From Paractinoplanes pyxinae (GTDB lineage Bacteria > Actinomycetota > Actinomycetes > Mycobacteriales > Micromonosporaceae), in NCBI RefSeq assembly GCF_026626335.1, contig NZ_JAPNTZ010000020.1, positions 150,029-214,028 on the forward strand: 64,000 bases of DNA, in the 5' to 3' direction. Position 1 is the stretch's first letter; each line of letters starts with the position of its first letter. The translations under genes and the position numbers were made by a program. Below, in pieces: positions 24,107 through 33,424 of the stretch. Below the pieces are notes generated by a model. It made no database searches. It was not told where the DNA came from and saw nothing but the letters and a program-made list of their open reading frames with translations.

Positions 24107-26482
24107 ATGACGTCCGACCTCGCCGCCCTCGTCAAATCGCTCGACCTTCCGGCCAAGGTGCGCCTGCTGACCGGGGCCTCGACGTTCACGCTGGCCGATG
24201 AGCCCAGTATCGGCCTGCACGCGATGAACTTCTCCGACGGCCCGACCGGCGTACGCGGTCTCAAGTTCACCGGCGGCCGGGTGGTCACCCTGTTCCCCAA
24301 CGCGACGCTGCTCGCCTCGACGTGGGATGAGCAGACCGCGTACGAGGTGGGAAAGCTCCTGGCCGAGGAGGCGATGGCCCAGCAGGTGCACGTCGTGCTC
24401 GGCCCGACGATCAACCTGCACCGCACCGCGCTCGGCGGCCGGCTCTTCGAGGCGTACTCGGAAGATCCGCTGCTCACCGGCAAGCTCGCCGCCGCCTATG
24501 TGCGCGGCCTGCAGGAGAGCGGCGTCGGCGCCTGCCTCAAGCACCTGGTGGCCAACGAGAGCGAGACCGAGCGCAACACGGTGAACTCGGTCGTCGACCC
24601 GAAGACGCTGCACGAGCTGTACCTGCTGCCGTTCGAGATCGCCGTCGAGGACGCCGACGCGTGGTCGATCATGGGCGCCTACAACGACGTCAACGGCGTG
24701 GCGGCGACCGAGAACGACTACGTGAACAACCAGGTCGTCAAGGGTTCGTGGGGCTACCAGGGGCTGATCATGTCCGACTGGTTCGCCACCAAGACGGCGG
24801 CGCCGGCCGCGAACGGCGGGCTCGACCTGGTCATGCCCGGTCCGGGTGGGCCGTGGGGTGATGCGCTGATCGCGGCGGTCAAGGCGGGCGAGGTCGACGA
24901 GGCGACCATCGACGACCACGTCACGCGGTTGCTGCGCCTGGCCGAGCGGGTGGGTGCGCTGGGCACGCCGCGCGAATACCCCGAAGACCTTCCAGACCCC
25001 AGTTCCCCCGTACGGCGTGAGCAGCTGACCAGGTTGGCGGCGCGCGGTATCACCGTGCTCAAGAACGACCACGACCTGCTGCCCCTCGACCGGTCGGCAT
25101 CGGTGGCGTTGATCGGGCGGCACGCCGTCGAGACGATCACCATGGGCGGCGGCTCGGCCGGGGTGAACCCGCCGTACCAGGTCAGCGTGGCCGAGGGGCT
25201 GAGCGAACGGCTCGGCGACCAGGTCACGGTGATCGACGGCGTGGACGTGCGCACCCAGCCCGTACCGGCTCGCGGGGGTTTCCTGACCGCACCCTCCAAC
25301 GGCAAGCCCGGCATCGACGTGATCCTCTACGACGCCGCCGGCGATGAGCTCGAACGACGCTTCTGCGCCCAGGCCAAGACCATGATCGGGATGGACGACG
25401 ACTTCCCCGGTACGGTCGTCTCGGCCCGCCTGGTGGCCGACGTGCACAGCGACGGGCCGGCCGAGCTGGGTGTCATCGGCGTCGGCGACTGGAAGGTGTC
25501 CGACGGCACGGCGTTCAGCCTGCGCACCTCGGGCACCGGCATCGGCGAGGACGTCCTCACCCCGCCCAGCCGCACATTCGTCCCGTCCGCGGCTCCGGGC
25601 CGGCTCGAGGCCGAGGTGGCGATCGACGGCATGGGCTTGTACGGGCTGATCGGCAAGGCCGCGTCGCGGGAGACGGTCGACGTGATCGACGACGCGGTCC
25701 GGGCCGCCGCCGGCGCCGACGTGGCGGTGGTCGTGGTCGGCCTGACCGAGGAGCAGGAGACCGAATCGGTCGACAAGACCACGCTGCGCCTGCCCGGCGC
25801 CCAGGACGCGCTGGTCGAGGCCGTGGCCGGGGCCGCCCGCCGTACGGTCGTGGTGGTCAACGCGGCCACCCCGGTGCTCATGCCGTGGCTGTCCCGGGTC
25901 GACGCCGTGCTGTGGGCCGGCCTGCCCGGGCAGGAAGGCGGGCACGCCGTGGCGGCCGCCCTGCTGGGCGACATCGAACCGGCCGGGCGCCTGGTCACCA
26001 CGTTCCCGGCCGCCGACGAGGCCGCCCCGGCGTGGTCGGTGACGCCGGTCGACGGCCGGCTCGAGTACACCGAGGGCACGTTCATCGGTTACCGCGGGCA
26101 CTTCGCCGCGAAGGCTGCGGAGCCGGCGTTCTGGCTGGGCCACGGGCTCGGGTACGGCGAGTGGGAGTACACCGACGTGCGGCTGGTCACCGGCGATGCG
26201 CCCGCGATTACGGTGACCGTGCGCAACATCGGGCGGCACGAGAGCCGTGAGGTCGTGCAGGTCTACCTGCGGCCGGTGGAGCCCGACGAGCCCGTACGCC
26301 TGGTCGGGTGGACCTCCGTGACGGTCGAGCCGGGCAAGTCGGCGCGGGTGACCGTCCGCACCGACCGCCGGCTGTGGCGCCGGTGGGACGCCGAGGCACA
26401 AACCTGGTCGGACCGGCTCGCCGACGGCGGCGAGTTCCTGGTCGCCCGGGGTCTGGGCGACATCCGGGCGGCGGTCTCCTGA
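24107..26482 (+). CDS. Glycoside hydrolase family 3 beta-glucosidase
   Basis: 791 residues, GH3 with the order: TIM barrel, alpha/beta sandwich, PA14-like insert and C-terminal fibronectin-III-like domain. Catalytic nucleophile Asp224 is in 'GLIMSDWFAT'; 'ACLKHLVANESETER' carries the conserved KH substrate motif. The PA14-like insert lies at about 400-500 ('ELGVIGVGDWKVSDGTAF'); the Fn3-like end has 'VTVRNIGRHESREVVQVYL'. No signal peptide, so it acts inside the cell on imported glucosides. Controlled by the divergent LacI regulator. Confidence 0.95.
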   Translation: MTSDLAALVKSLDLPAKVRLLTGASTFTLADEPSIGLHAMNFSDGPTGVRGLKFTGGRVVTLFPNATLLASTWDEQTAYEVGKLLAEEAMAQQVHVVLGPTINLHRTALGGRLFEAYSEDPLLTGKLAAAYVRGLQESGVGACLKHLVANESETERNTVNSVVDPKTLHELYLLPFEIAVEDADAWSIMGAYNDVNGVAATENDYVNNQVVKGSWGYQGLIMSDWFATKTAAPAANGGLDLVMPGPGGPWGDALIAAVKAGEVDEATIDDHVTRLLRLAERVGALGTPREYPEDLPDPSSPVRREQLTRLAARGITVLKNDHDLLPLDRSASVALIGRHAVETITMGGGSAGVNPPYQVSVAEGLSERLGDQVTVIDGVDVRTQPVPARGGFLTAPSNGKPGIDVILYDAAGDELERRFCAQAKTMIGMDDDFPGTVVSARLVADVHSDGPAELGVIGVGDWKVSDGTAFSLRTSGTGIGEDVLTPPSRTFVPSAAPGRLEAEVAIDGMGLYGLIGKAASRETVDVIDDAVRAAAGADVAVVVVGLTEEQETESVDKTTLRLPGAQDALVEAVAGAARRTVVVVNAATPVLMPWLSRVDAVLWAGLPGQEGGHAVAAALLGDIEPAGRLVTTFPAADEAAPAWSVTPVDGRLEYTEGTFIGYRGHFAAKAAEPAFWLGHGLGYGEWEYTDVRLVTGDAPAITVTVRNIGRHESREVVQVYLRPVEPDEPVRLVGWTSVTVEPGKSARVTVRTDRRLWRRWDAEAQTWSDRLADGGEFLVARGLGDIRAAVS

Positions 26483-26508
26483 TCGAGGCTGACTTCGCCT
26501 GGCATACT
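26479..26508 (+). promoter_or_regulatory. Possible promoter of a leaderless FHA mRNA
   Basis: CTGATC (26479-26484) and CATACT (26503-26508) are 18 bases apart and the GTG start follows eight bases later, with no ribosome site. This fits a leaderless transcript starting at the start codon; the -35 match is weak. Confidence 0.3.
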
Positions 26509-26516
26509 CGGCACCC

Positions 26517-27179
26517 GTGACCGCAGCGCCCGAACGTGTGGGGCTCGAGAGGCTCGAGCCCTCCGGTGCGGTGCGCCCGGCGGACATTCTGGACGCCATG
26601 CGCCGCGAGGCCGAACGGCACAAGGCGCTGCTGGCGGGCGGCCGCGCCATGGTGCCCAACCACTACACGGTCGGGCTGTCGGCGTACGACCACCGCCGCT
26701 GGGCCCCGCACGCCGCCCAGCTGGCGCAAGAGCTGGCCACCCACCAGGCGGCGCTGATCGCCGAGCAGGCCTGGATCGTCTACGGCGACGTCTCGGTCGA
26801 GGTCTTCCAGGGCGACGACCTCGACACGGGCACGTTCCGGGTGGCCGCCCTGCTCGAACCCGACCCGCCCTCGCCCCGCCGGGCCCCTCCCCCGGACGAC
26901 GCCGTGGCCACGCTGGTCAGCGCCGAGGGTCAGGCCTGGGGTCTGCCGTCCGGCCTGACCGTGCTGGGCCGCGACCGTGAGGCCGGCGTGCGCCTGCGCG
27001 ACCCCGGCGTCTCCCGCCGGCACCTGATCATCGAGGTCCACGACGACCGGATCACCCTGACCGACCTCGGATCGCACAACGGCACCCGGGTCAACGGCCA
27101 CCCGATCGCCACCGTCGACCTGCGCCCCGGCGACACCATCGAGGTCGGCGGCACGGTGCTCACGCTCCGCCTGCGCTGA
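26517..27179 (+). CDS. DUF3662-FHA domain protein
   Basis: 220 residues. The N-terminal part 'ILDAMRREAERHKALLAGGR' and 'MVPNHYTVGLSAYDHRRW' is the DUF3662 domain of FhaA-type proteins; the C-terminal FHA domain holds the phospho-threonine-binding residues in 'GRDREAGVRLRDPGVSRRHL' (Gly-Arg, Ser, Arg) and 'DLGSHNGTRVNG'. FhaA-like proteins bind phosphorylated targets of Ser/Thr kinases in cell-wall and division control. Unlike the usual fhaA locus, no kinase, PP2C phosphatase or FtsW/PBP gene is adjacent; the kinase at 800-2569 is 24 kb away. Confidence 0.88.
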   Translation: MTAAPERVGLERLEPSGAVRPADILDAMRREAERHKALLAGGRAMVPNHYTVGLSAYDHRRWAPHAAQLAQELATHQAALIAEQAWIVYGDVSVEVFQGDDLDTGTFRVAALLEPDPPSPRRAPPPDDAVATLVSAEGQAWGLPSGLTVLGRDREAGVRLRDPGVSRRHLIIEVHDDRITLTDLGSHNGTRVNGHPIATVDLRPGDTIEVGGTVLTLRLR

Positions 27180-27183
27180 GCCG

Positions 27184-28272
27184 TCAGGGGCGCTGGCCGA
27201 TGTCCTCGACCAGGCCGAAACTGTAGAGGTCGCGCCGGACGAGCGCCGGGTCGACGGCGCCGGGCGCAAGCGGGACCAGCGCCGGCGTCGAGCCCGAGAC
27301 GGACGGGCCAGTGAGCTCGACGGCGACCCGGGCCGGCGTTTCCGCCGCGGCCGGATCGGCCAGCAGCACCTGGGTGCCGGCGATGGTCCCGGTGACCGGG
27401 TCGATCAGCAGGTCGTACACCTTGTCCTCGCCGAGGGAGCCGACGAAGCCTCCGGCCGGCGTGGCGAAGCGAACGATCACCAGGCGGCGGCCGTCCACCC
27501 CCGTTTCGCCGACGCCGACCGGAAGCCCCGCCAGCACCTGGTAGAGGGCTTTGCGCCGCTCCACCGGAATGAGCGCGTCGAGAACCGCCATCTCGTAGAT
27601 TGCGCCCCAGACCTGGTCGTCCTCGGGTACGGCGGTATCGGTCCGGATCAGGTCGATGAGCTCGCGCCGGGCCGCCACCGGGTCGGCCGGGCCGTCGAGG
27701 AAGTCGGTCAGCTCGAGGAGCGGCCGCTCGCTGAGCGGCGTGGACCGGAAGCGGTCCTTCGCGTTCTCCGACGCCCAGACCCCGGGTGGCGTGCTCGCCG
27801 GCGCACCCGGCCCGAGCCGGGTCGACCCGACGTAGGTCGTGCTGGCCGGCTCGATCCAGTTCACGATGTGATACTCGAACGGCCGCCCGTCCAGGGCATC
27901 GAGCTCCACCAACCGGTCGTCCTGATAGACGAGCTGCCCGGCTCGGGGGCGGTAGGGCGTGGCGTTCCCGGCCGCCGCGATCAGCTTGTCGAACACGCGC
28001 CGCACCGTCGCCGGGTCGGACGACACCGGATGCGGCTGCCCGATCGCCCGCGGCCGCAGATAGGCCAGCCCCACGCCGACGACCAGCAGCACTGCCGCCG
28101 CGGCGGCGATCGGCACCCAGAACCGCCGCACGGTCAGCGGCCAGGCGAGCCGTCGCGGCGCCGGCTGGGCGAAGACCCGCTGCCGGACCCGGGCCAGCGC
28201 CTCGTCCGACGGCTCGGTCACCCCCGGCGGCAGGTCGCGGACGGCGACCAGGTCCTCGTCGCTGTGCTTCAT
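27184..28272 (-). CDS. CU044_5270-family membrane protein (sigma-factor partner)
   Basis: 362 residues. Short cytoplasmic N-terminus, one membrane helix ('FWVPIAAAAAVLLVVGVGLAYL'), and a large extracytoplasmic beta-rich domain ('YDLLIDPVTGTIAGTQVLLA'). Its ATG overlaps the stop of the ECF sigma gene (ATGA, 28269-28272), as is typical for this family, which sits in sigma-factor operons and is thought to act as a membrane-bound partner or anti-sigma-like protein. No zinc HxxxCxxC motif is present, so the mode differs from ZAS anti-sigma factors. Confidence 0.8.
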   Translation of the reverse strand: MKHSDEDLVAVRDLPPGVTEPSDEALARVRQRVFAQPAPRRLAWPLTVRRFWVPIAAAAAVLLVVGVGLAYLRPRAIGQPHPVSSDPATVRRVFDKLIAAAGNATPYRPRAGQLVYQDDRLVELDALDGRPFEYHIVNWIEPASTTYVGSTRLGPGAPASTPPGVWASENAKDRFRSTPLSERPLLELTDFLDGPADPVAARRELIDLIRTDTAVPEDDQVWGAIYEMAVLDALIPVERRKALYQVLAGLPVGVGETGVDGRRLVIVRFATPAGGFVGSLGEDKVYDLLIDPVTGTIAGTQVLLADPAAAETPARVAVELTGPSVSGSTPALVPLAPGAVDPALVRRDLYSFGLVEDIGQRP

Positions 28273-28799
28273 CGCGCACCGTCCTTGTCCAGAGCCGCCC
28301 GCACCTTGGTCCGCGCCCGGTGCAGCGCCGACTGCACCGATCCGAGCGGAATCCCCAGCGCCTCGGCGATCTCCGCGTACTCGAGCTCGGCCACGGCGAA
28401 CAGCATCAGCACGTCCCGCTGACGGGCCGGCAACTTCGCCAGTACGGCGGACAGGCGCGCCACCGACCGCTCGGCGTCCACCCGCTGCGCCGCGGCCTCG
28501 TCGTGCCCCGCCTCGTCGCCCGCCACCGCCCGCATGTTGTCGCGCAGCGCCTGCATCTCGGCCCGCCGATGCCGCCGCAACAGGTTCGTCGCGATCCCGT
28601 ACAGCCAGGGCAGCCACTCGCCCCGCTCGGGATCGAACCTGTCCCGCCGCTCGTGGGCCACCAGGAACGTCTCGGCCACCACGTCCTCGGCCAGCTGCGC
28701 CCCCACCCGGCGCGTGCAGTACCGCAGCAACTCGCGCGCATGCCGGTCGAACAGCTCAGCGAGTTCCTCCCGCTGCGCGGCGGCCCGTATCGGCGTCAT
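28269..28799 (-). CDS. ECF-type RNA polymerase sigma factor
   Basis: 176 residues with sigma region 2 ('LAEDVVAETFLVAHERRDRF' and 'WLPWLYGIATNLLRRHRR') and region 4 ('LPARQRDVLMLFAVAELEY', 'AEIAEALGIPLGSVQSALHR'). It forms a two-gene operon with the membrane partner downstream. Target promoters are unknown; autoregulation is usual in the family. Confidence 0.93.
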   Translation of the reverse strand: MTPIRAAAQREELAELFDRHARELLRYCTRRVGAQLAEDVVAETFLVAHERRDRFDPERGEWLPWLYGIATNLLRRHRRAEMQALRDNMRAVAGDEAGHDEAAAQRVDAERSVARLSAVLAKLPARQRDVLMLFAVAELEYAEIAEALGIPLGSVQSALHRARTKVRAALDKDGAR

Positions 28800-28824
28800 A
28801 CCCGTACTTGTCGATTCACGACAG

Positions 28825-30237
28825 TCATGTTCCCGTACGGCCGCCCCGATTTCCGGCCGGCTTCGAGCGGCCCGCGACGACGTTGCCAGCCGCAGCGGGA
28901 AGACGGAAAGCCTCCACGGCGGGGACGATCAGCAGGGCGGCGAGGGCGAGGAAGGCAAAGCGGAAGCGGGGCTCCGTGTCCTCGGTGAAGGTGGCGCCCA
29001 GGCGTACGAGAAGGGCGCCCAGCGCGACGCCCAGGCCGGCGCCCAGTTCCTGGATCGTCGACATCAGCGTGTTGGCGCTGGTCATACGCTCGGGTGGGAC
29101 GTCGGCGAAGGCGACCGTGTTGTAGGTGGTGAAGCCGATCGAGCGGAACGTGCCGCTCAGCGCCAGCACCACGATGATCAGCAGCAGCGGGGTCGACTCG
29201 GTGAGCGAGGCCAGGGCGAGCAGACCGGCGGCCGAGGCCAGGACGGCGCCGAGCATGACCGGGCGCATGCCGAAGCGGCGCATCAGCGGGGTGGTCACGG
29301 GCTTGATGCCGACATTGCCGGCGAAGAGCGCGATCACCACCAGCCCGGCCTGGGCCGCCGTCCAGCCGAAGGCGAGCTGGAACAGCAGCGGGAGCAGGAA
29401 CGGGATCGCGTTCATGACGGCCCGGAAGACGGAACCGCCGAGGGCTGTGACGCGATAGGTGCGAACGCGCAGGATGCGTAGGTCGACCAGCGGGTTCGCG
29501 GTACGACGCAGGTAGCGCACGGTGAAGGCCAGCGTGGCCGCGGCGGCCACCAGCAGGGCGGCGGCCAGCGGCCAGCGCGGGTGCTGCTCGGCCACGCCTT
29601 CCAGGCCGGCCACCAGGGCGGCCGTGCCCGCGGCGACGAGCAGGAAGCCGCGGCGGTCGAGGCGGACCGGAGCGTCCGAGCGGACGTCGGGGATCAGGCG
29701 GCGGGCCAGCGGCAGCGCGATCAGGCCGAGCGGGACGTTGACCAGGAAGATCAGGCGCCAGCTGGCGTACGTGCTGAGCACGCCGCCGAGCGCGGGCGCG
29801 ATCAAGGGAGCGGTGAGCGCCGGCCAGGTCAGGTACGCGATGGCCCGTACGAGATCGGTTTTTGCCGTCGTCCGGATGACCACCAGGCGGCCGACCGGCA
29901 CCATGAGGGCGCCGCCGACGCCCTGCAGCACCCGGGTGCCGACCAGCATCGGCAGGTTGACCGCGAGGGCACAACCGGCCGAGGCCAGCGTGAACACGAC
30001 GATCGCGACGGTGAAGACCCGGCGGGCCCCGAACCGCTCGGTCAGCCAGCCGCTGATCGGGATGAAGACGGCCAGCGTGAGCAGGTAGGCGGTGATCGCC
30101 ACGTTGACCGTGACCGGCGGCACCCCGAGGTCCTCGGCGATGTGGGGCGCCGCCGGGGCCATCACCGTCGCGTCGAGGATCTCCATGAAGAAGGCCCCGG
30201 CGACCAGCAGTGCGAGACTCCGGGCCTTCCTGTCCAT
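28825..30237 (-). CDS. MFS drug-exporter (DHA2/EmrB-like)
   Basis: 470 residues with 12-14 hydrophobic segments. The first helix has 'FFMEILDATVMAPAAPHIAE' (the DHA2 motif D1 region), the loop 2-3 motif 'GWLTERFGARRVF', and 'RVLQGVGGALMVPVGR' (motif B). This subgroup exports hydrophobic drugs or metabolites using the proton gradient. The neighbouring gene order gives no clue to substrate; no regulator is adjacent. Confidence 0.92.
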   Translation of the reverse strand: MDRKARSLALLVAGAFFMEILDATVMAPAAPHIAEDLGVPPVTVNVAITAYLLTLAVFIPISGWLTERFGARRVFTVAIVVFTLASAGCALAVNLPMLVGTRVLQGVGGALMVPVGRLVVIRTTAKTDLVRAIAYLTWPALTAPLIAPALGGVLSTYASWRLIFLVNVPLGLIALPLARRLIPDVRSDAPVRLDRRGFLLVAAGTAALVAGLEGVAEQHPRWPLAAALLVAAAATLAFTVRYLRRTANPLVDLRILRVRTYRVTALGGSVFRAVMNAIPFLLPLLFQLAFGWTAAQAGLVVIALFAGNVGIKPVTTPLMRRFGMRPVMLGAVLASAAGLLALASLTESTPLLLIIVVLALSGTFRSIGFTTYNTVAFADVPPERMTSANTLMSTIQELGAGLGVALGALLVRLGATFTEDTEPRFRFAFLALAALLIVPAVEAFRLPAAAGNVVAGRSKPAGNRGGRTGT

Positions 30238-30264
30238 CCCCCGATCATCGGCGGTGCCGCGAGG

Positions 30265-32073
30265 TCAGCGGTAGTGACCCCCGGGCAGGAACTGGGCCGG
30301 GCGCAGGGCGCGGCTCGTGATCCGCACGTCGCCGATCCAGCCGTAGAAGCCCTGCCCGTACTTCAGGTCGAACGACGTGGCGCCGATCGTGAAGGGCAGG
30401 CCGAGCGTGGCGATGCCCTGCGCGGGCTGGGTGGGGTTACGCGCGATCTTGGAGCCGTTGATGTAGACGATCGAGCGCTTGCCGTCGTTGACGACCGCTA
30501 GGTGCTGCCAGACGCCGGTCGGCATGGCGTGGCTCCACGAGGTCGGGTTGTGGTCGCCGACCTCGGAGTAGAGCACGTACTGCAGGAACCGCTCACCCGA
30601 GACGTTGAGGCTGCAGGTGGGCTCGAGGTCCGACCAGCCGCTGTGCTTGCCCGCGTCGCCGGCCCGGCCCTCCCAGCTCAGAATGCCCATCCAGGCGTGG
30701 TCGCCCTCGAACGGCTCGGGCAGCTTGATGAACGCCTCGATGGTGTAGCCGCCGAGGAACTTGGCCGTCGTGATCGGGGCGCCGGCCGCGGTCTGCAGAA
30801 TCGCGCCGCGGTCGGGGCCCTTGCCGCCGTCGAACTTCAGGCTGGCGTGGGCGGGCGCGCCGACGTGGTGCTCCTGGCTGAGGGTGAGCGTCTGGTCGGT
30901 GCTGTTCGCGAGACGCCGTACGGTCAAGTGGTTGCCCTTACCGCTCAGGTCCTTGACCGTGGCGCCGTCGGCCACCGACTGGCCCGCCGCGTCGAACCGC
31001 CAGTAGGCGGCGGTGTGCCGGTCGACCACCTGGGCGGCCGGACGCGGACCGGGCTTGGCCGGCGGGAAGCGCGCGTCGAAGTCGAACTCCAGGCTGAACC
31101 GGTCGACGTCGCTGGTCAGCTCGATCGTCTCGGCCTCGAGCGGAGTGCGCTTGGAGGGGTCGCGGGCCAGGAACCAGGGCGCGAAGGTCTCGACGTCGAT
31201 GCGGTTGCGCACCAGGTCGAAGCGGTAGAGCCGGATCATGCCGGCGCCGCCGTAGTACCTGTCCTGGTAGTTGGTGATGTGCACGTGGACGTCGTGGCCG
31301 GCGTCGTTCTTCAGCACGGTGCGGCCGGGCGGCCAGTAGTGCCCGTTCAGCGTCAGGAAGATCTGGTCGTTGCCCTTGACGAGCTTGTCCCACATCCGCT
31401 GACCGTTGCCCGAGAGGTACGCCTGACCGGCGTCGTCCGCGTACGCGAGGTCGTGCGTCGTGACGATCGTCGGCGTCTTGGCGTGCTGGTTGATCAGGCC
31501 CTGCGCCCACTCGATGCCGCTGTCCGAGATGCGCCAGTCGAGGGCCAGAATCAGCCACTTCCGGCCGGCCGCCTCGATCAGGTGGGCGCTGTTGTAGCCG
31601 TCCTTCGAGGCGCCCAGGAAGGTCTTGGACTTGCTCTGCCGCTGAGGACCGAATTGCGACAGGTACGCGCTGGGGCCGCGCTGGTCGTCCTTCGAACCGT
31701 CGATGTCGTGGTTGCCGGCCAGCACGCTGTACGGCAGCTTGCCGTCGATCTTCGTGAAGGTCTGGCCGGCCAGCACGATCTCTGGCTCGGTGCCGTGCTC
31801 GGTGACGTCGCCCAGGTGGGTCAGGAAGGCGATGTTGTCCTCGGCGCGCTGCTCCAGCAGGTAGCCGAAGGTCTCACGCAGGGGCGCCGGGTCGGCGCTG
31901 TCGGCGTCGAACAGGTACTGGGTGTCGGGCAGGACAGCGATCGCGAAGCGCGGGCTGTCGTCGTCGAACCGGCCGCCCGAGGCCTGAGCGGGCGCCACAC
32001 CGGCGGCGGCGGTCGTGACGAGTGTTGCGGCGGGCGCGGCGACGGCGGCCCTCAGAAGATTCCTTCGTTCCAC
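30265..32073 (-). CDS. Secreted metallophosphoesterase with LamG-like domain
   Basis: About 602 residues. Tat signal 'ERRNLLRAAVAAPAATLVTT' with cleavage after APAQA. Calcineurin-like phosphoesterase motifs follow: 'AVLPDTQY' (D in the DxH position as DTQ), 'LTHLGDVTEHG' (GD), 'VLAGNHDIDG' (GNHD), 'VTTHDLAY' and 'LNGHYWPPGR' (GH). The C-terminal 220 residues are a concanavalin-like LamG/laminin-G-type domain ('YTIEAFIKLPE', 'VNDGKRSIVYINGSKI'). GTG 32073 gives a compact Tat signal; the in-frame TTG 32082 is the alternative. Likely a cell-surface or secreted phosphodi/monoesterase. Confidence 0.88.
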   Translation of the reverse strand: MERRNLLRAAVAAPAATLVTTAAAGVAPAQASGGRFDDDSPRFAIAVLPDTQYLFDADSADPAPLRETFGYLLEQRAEDNIAFLTHLGDVTEHGTEPEIVLAGQTFTKIDGKLPYSVLAGNHDIDGSKDDQRGPSAYLSQFGPQRQSKSKTFLGASKDGYNSAHLIEAAGRKWLILALDWRISDSGIEWAQGLINQHAKTPTIVTTHDLAYADDAGQAYLSGNGQRMWDKLVKGNDQIFLTLNGHYWPPGRTVLKNDAGHDVHVHITNYQDRYYGGAGMIRLYRFDLVRNRIDVETFAPWFLARDPSKRTPLEAETIELTSDVDRFSLEFDFDARFPPAKPGPRPAAQVVDRHTAAYWRFDAAGQSVADGATVKDLSGKGNHLTVRRLANSTDQTLTLSQEHHVGAPAHASLKFDGGKGPDRGAILQTAAGAPITTAKFLGGYTIEAFIKLPEPFEGDHAWMGILSWEGRAGDAGKHSGWSDLEPTCSLNVSGERFLQYVLYSEVGDHNPTSWSHAMPTGVWQHLAVVNDGKRSIVYINGSKIARNPTQPAQGIATLGLPFTIGATSFDLKYGQGFYGWIGDVRITSRALRPAQFLPGGHYR

Positions 32074-32148
32074 GCAGCTCAATATCTCGGCCGCAGCGCA
32101 ACATCAGGCGGCGTCGATGCAAAGCTTGCGTGATCTTCCGGGGCTCGC

Positions 32149-32721
32149 TTAGCCGCAGGGGGAATTCCAGACGTCGATGGCGGTGCGGCCGTGGTCGAAG
32201 CCGAGGATCGACAGCGTAGCGGTGCCCAGCTTGAGCCGCCCGCCGCCTTCGGCCGGCATCCCGACCCAGCGCGCCCCGACCACCCGCAGCGCGTGCCCGT
32301 GCCCGATCAGCGCCACGTCACCCTGCTCGAGCAGGGGCCGGACCTTTGCCAGTACGCGGTCGATGCGCTCGGAGATCTGGGCCGGGGTCTCGCCGCCGGG
32401 CGCCCCGTCGCGGAACAGCCACCAGTCCGGGTCGGTCTTGTGGATCTCGGCCGAGGTGATGCCCTCGTACTCGCCGTAGTTCCACTCCACCAGGTCGTCG
32501 GTCGTCTCGGTGACCTTGAGGCCGGCCAGCTCGGCGGTGCGCAGGGCGCGGTGGCGCGGGCTGGAGATGACGGCCACGAACTTGCGGTCCTTGACCCGGT
32601 CGGCGACGGCTCGCGCCTGGCGCTCGCCCTCCTCGGTCAGGTCGAGATCGGTGTACGAGGTGTGGCGGCCGTTGGCGCTCCACTCGGTCTGCCCGTGCCG
32701 GATCAGCACGATCTCGCCCAT
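32149..32721 (-). CDS. Histidine phosphatase (phosphoglycerate-mutase-like)
   Basis: 190 residues with the catalytic 'LIRHGQTEWS' at 5-14, 'SSPRHRALRTAE' and 'ALIGHGHALRV'. ATG 32721 has GGAGT five bases upstream; a longer frame to 32775 is rejected. Members dephosphorylate sugar phosphates, nucleotides or phosphoproteins; the substrate here is open. It is a single gene between the phosphoesterase and the monooxygenase pair. Confidence 0.92.
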   Translation of the reverse strand: MGEIVLIRHGQTEWSANGRHTSYTDLDLTEEGERQARAVADRVKDRKFVAVISSPRHRALRTAELAGLKVTETTDDLVEWNYGEYEGITSAEIHKTDPDWWLFRDGAPGGETPAQISERIDRVLAKVRPLLEQGDVALIGHGHALRVVGARWVGMPAEGGGRLKLGTATLSILGFDHGRTAIDVWNSPCG

Positions 32722-32777
32722 GGTGACTCCTTCGTCGCTTCGGTTCTTTGTACCCCGGCGCCCGCCGCGGGACACGA

Positions 32778-32811
32778 AAATGGCGGCCCCGCGTGTGCGG
32801 AGCCGCCATTT
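32778..32811 (-). terminator. Terminator of the monooxygenase operon
   Basis: AAATGGCGGC and GCCGCCATTT form a 10-bp stem with an inner CCGC-GTGT-GCGG hairpin; on the minus strand the stem is followed by TTTTCG. It starts 5 bases after the FMN reductase stop. Confidence 0.7.
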
Positions 32812-32815
32812 CCTT

Positions 32816-33424
32816 TTACTTGAGCAGATCTTCGAAATCGACTGTCAGAGCGAACGGGTCGGTCACCGTGGCGGCCTCGCGGCGGCCGACCTCGGTGGCG
32901 AGCTCGGCCGCGGCGCGGGTGATGCGCGACTGCAGGAAGCCCTCGGCCGAGTCGGCGCCCCAGTCGTCGCTGGCGGCGAAGACCGAGGTGGGAACGACAA
33001 CGGCCCGCAGGTACGCGAACATCGGGCGCAGGGCGTGCTCGAGCGCCAGCGAGTGGCGGGCCGTCCCGGCCGTCGCGGCGATCAGCACCGGCTTGTCGAC
33101 CAGCGCGTCCTTGTCGACGACGTCGAAGAACGACTTGAACAGACCGCTGTAGCTCGCCGTGAAGATCGGCGACACGGCGATGACGGCATCGGCGCCGGCC
33201 ACCGCGTCCAGGGCTTCCTTGAGGGCGCCGGGCGGGAAGCCGGTGAGCATGTGGTTCATGATGTCGTGGGCCAGGTCCCGCAGCTCGATCGTCGTGACGA
33301 CGAACTCGATCTCGCGGGCCTCGCCCGCCGCCGCGGTGGCGGCAGCGAGCTGGTCGGCGAGCAGGCGGGTCGACGACGGCTGGCTCAGGCCGGCCGAGAC
33401 GACGACCAGGGTGCGCTGCTTCAT
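32816..33424 (-). CDS. CE1759-family FMN reductase
   Basis: 202 residues of NADPH-dependent FMN reductase (flavodoxin-like) fold: 'LVVVSAGLSQPSSTRLLADQ' is the phosphate-binding loop, and 'DAVIAVSPIFTASYSGLFKS' the flavin-contact strand. Its ATG overlaps the stop of the luciferase-like monooxygenase gene (33421-33424), the standard pairing of the CE1758/CE1759 two-component system, in which it supplies reduced FMN. Confidence 0.92.
   Translation of the reverse strand: MKQRTLVVVSAGLSQPSSTRLLADQLAAATAAAGEAREIEFVVTTIELRDLAHDIMNHMLTGFPPGALKEALDAVAGADAVIAVSPIFTASYSGLFKSFFDVVDKDALVDKPVLIAATAGTARHSLALEHALRPMFAYLRAVVVPTSVFAASDDWGADSAEGFLQSRITRAAAELATEVGRREAATVTDPFALTVDFEDLLK

Noticed and set aside
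23078..26659. 1193-codon minus-strand frame
   Set aside because: Only its C-terminal 331 codons (LacI regulator) are real; the rest is antisense to the GH3 gene.
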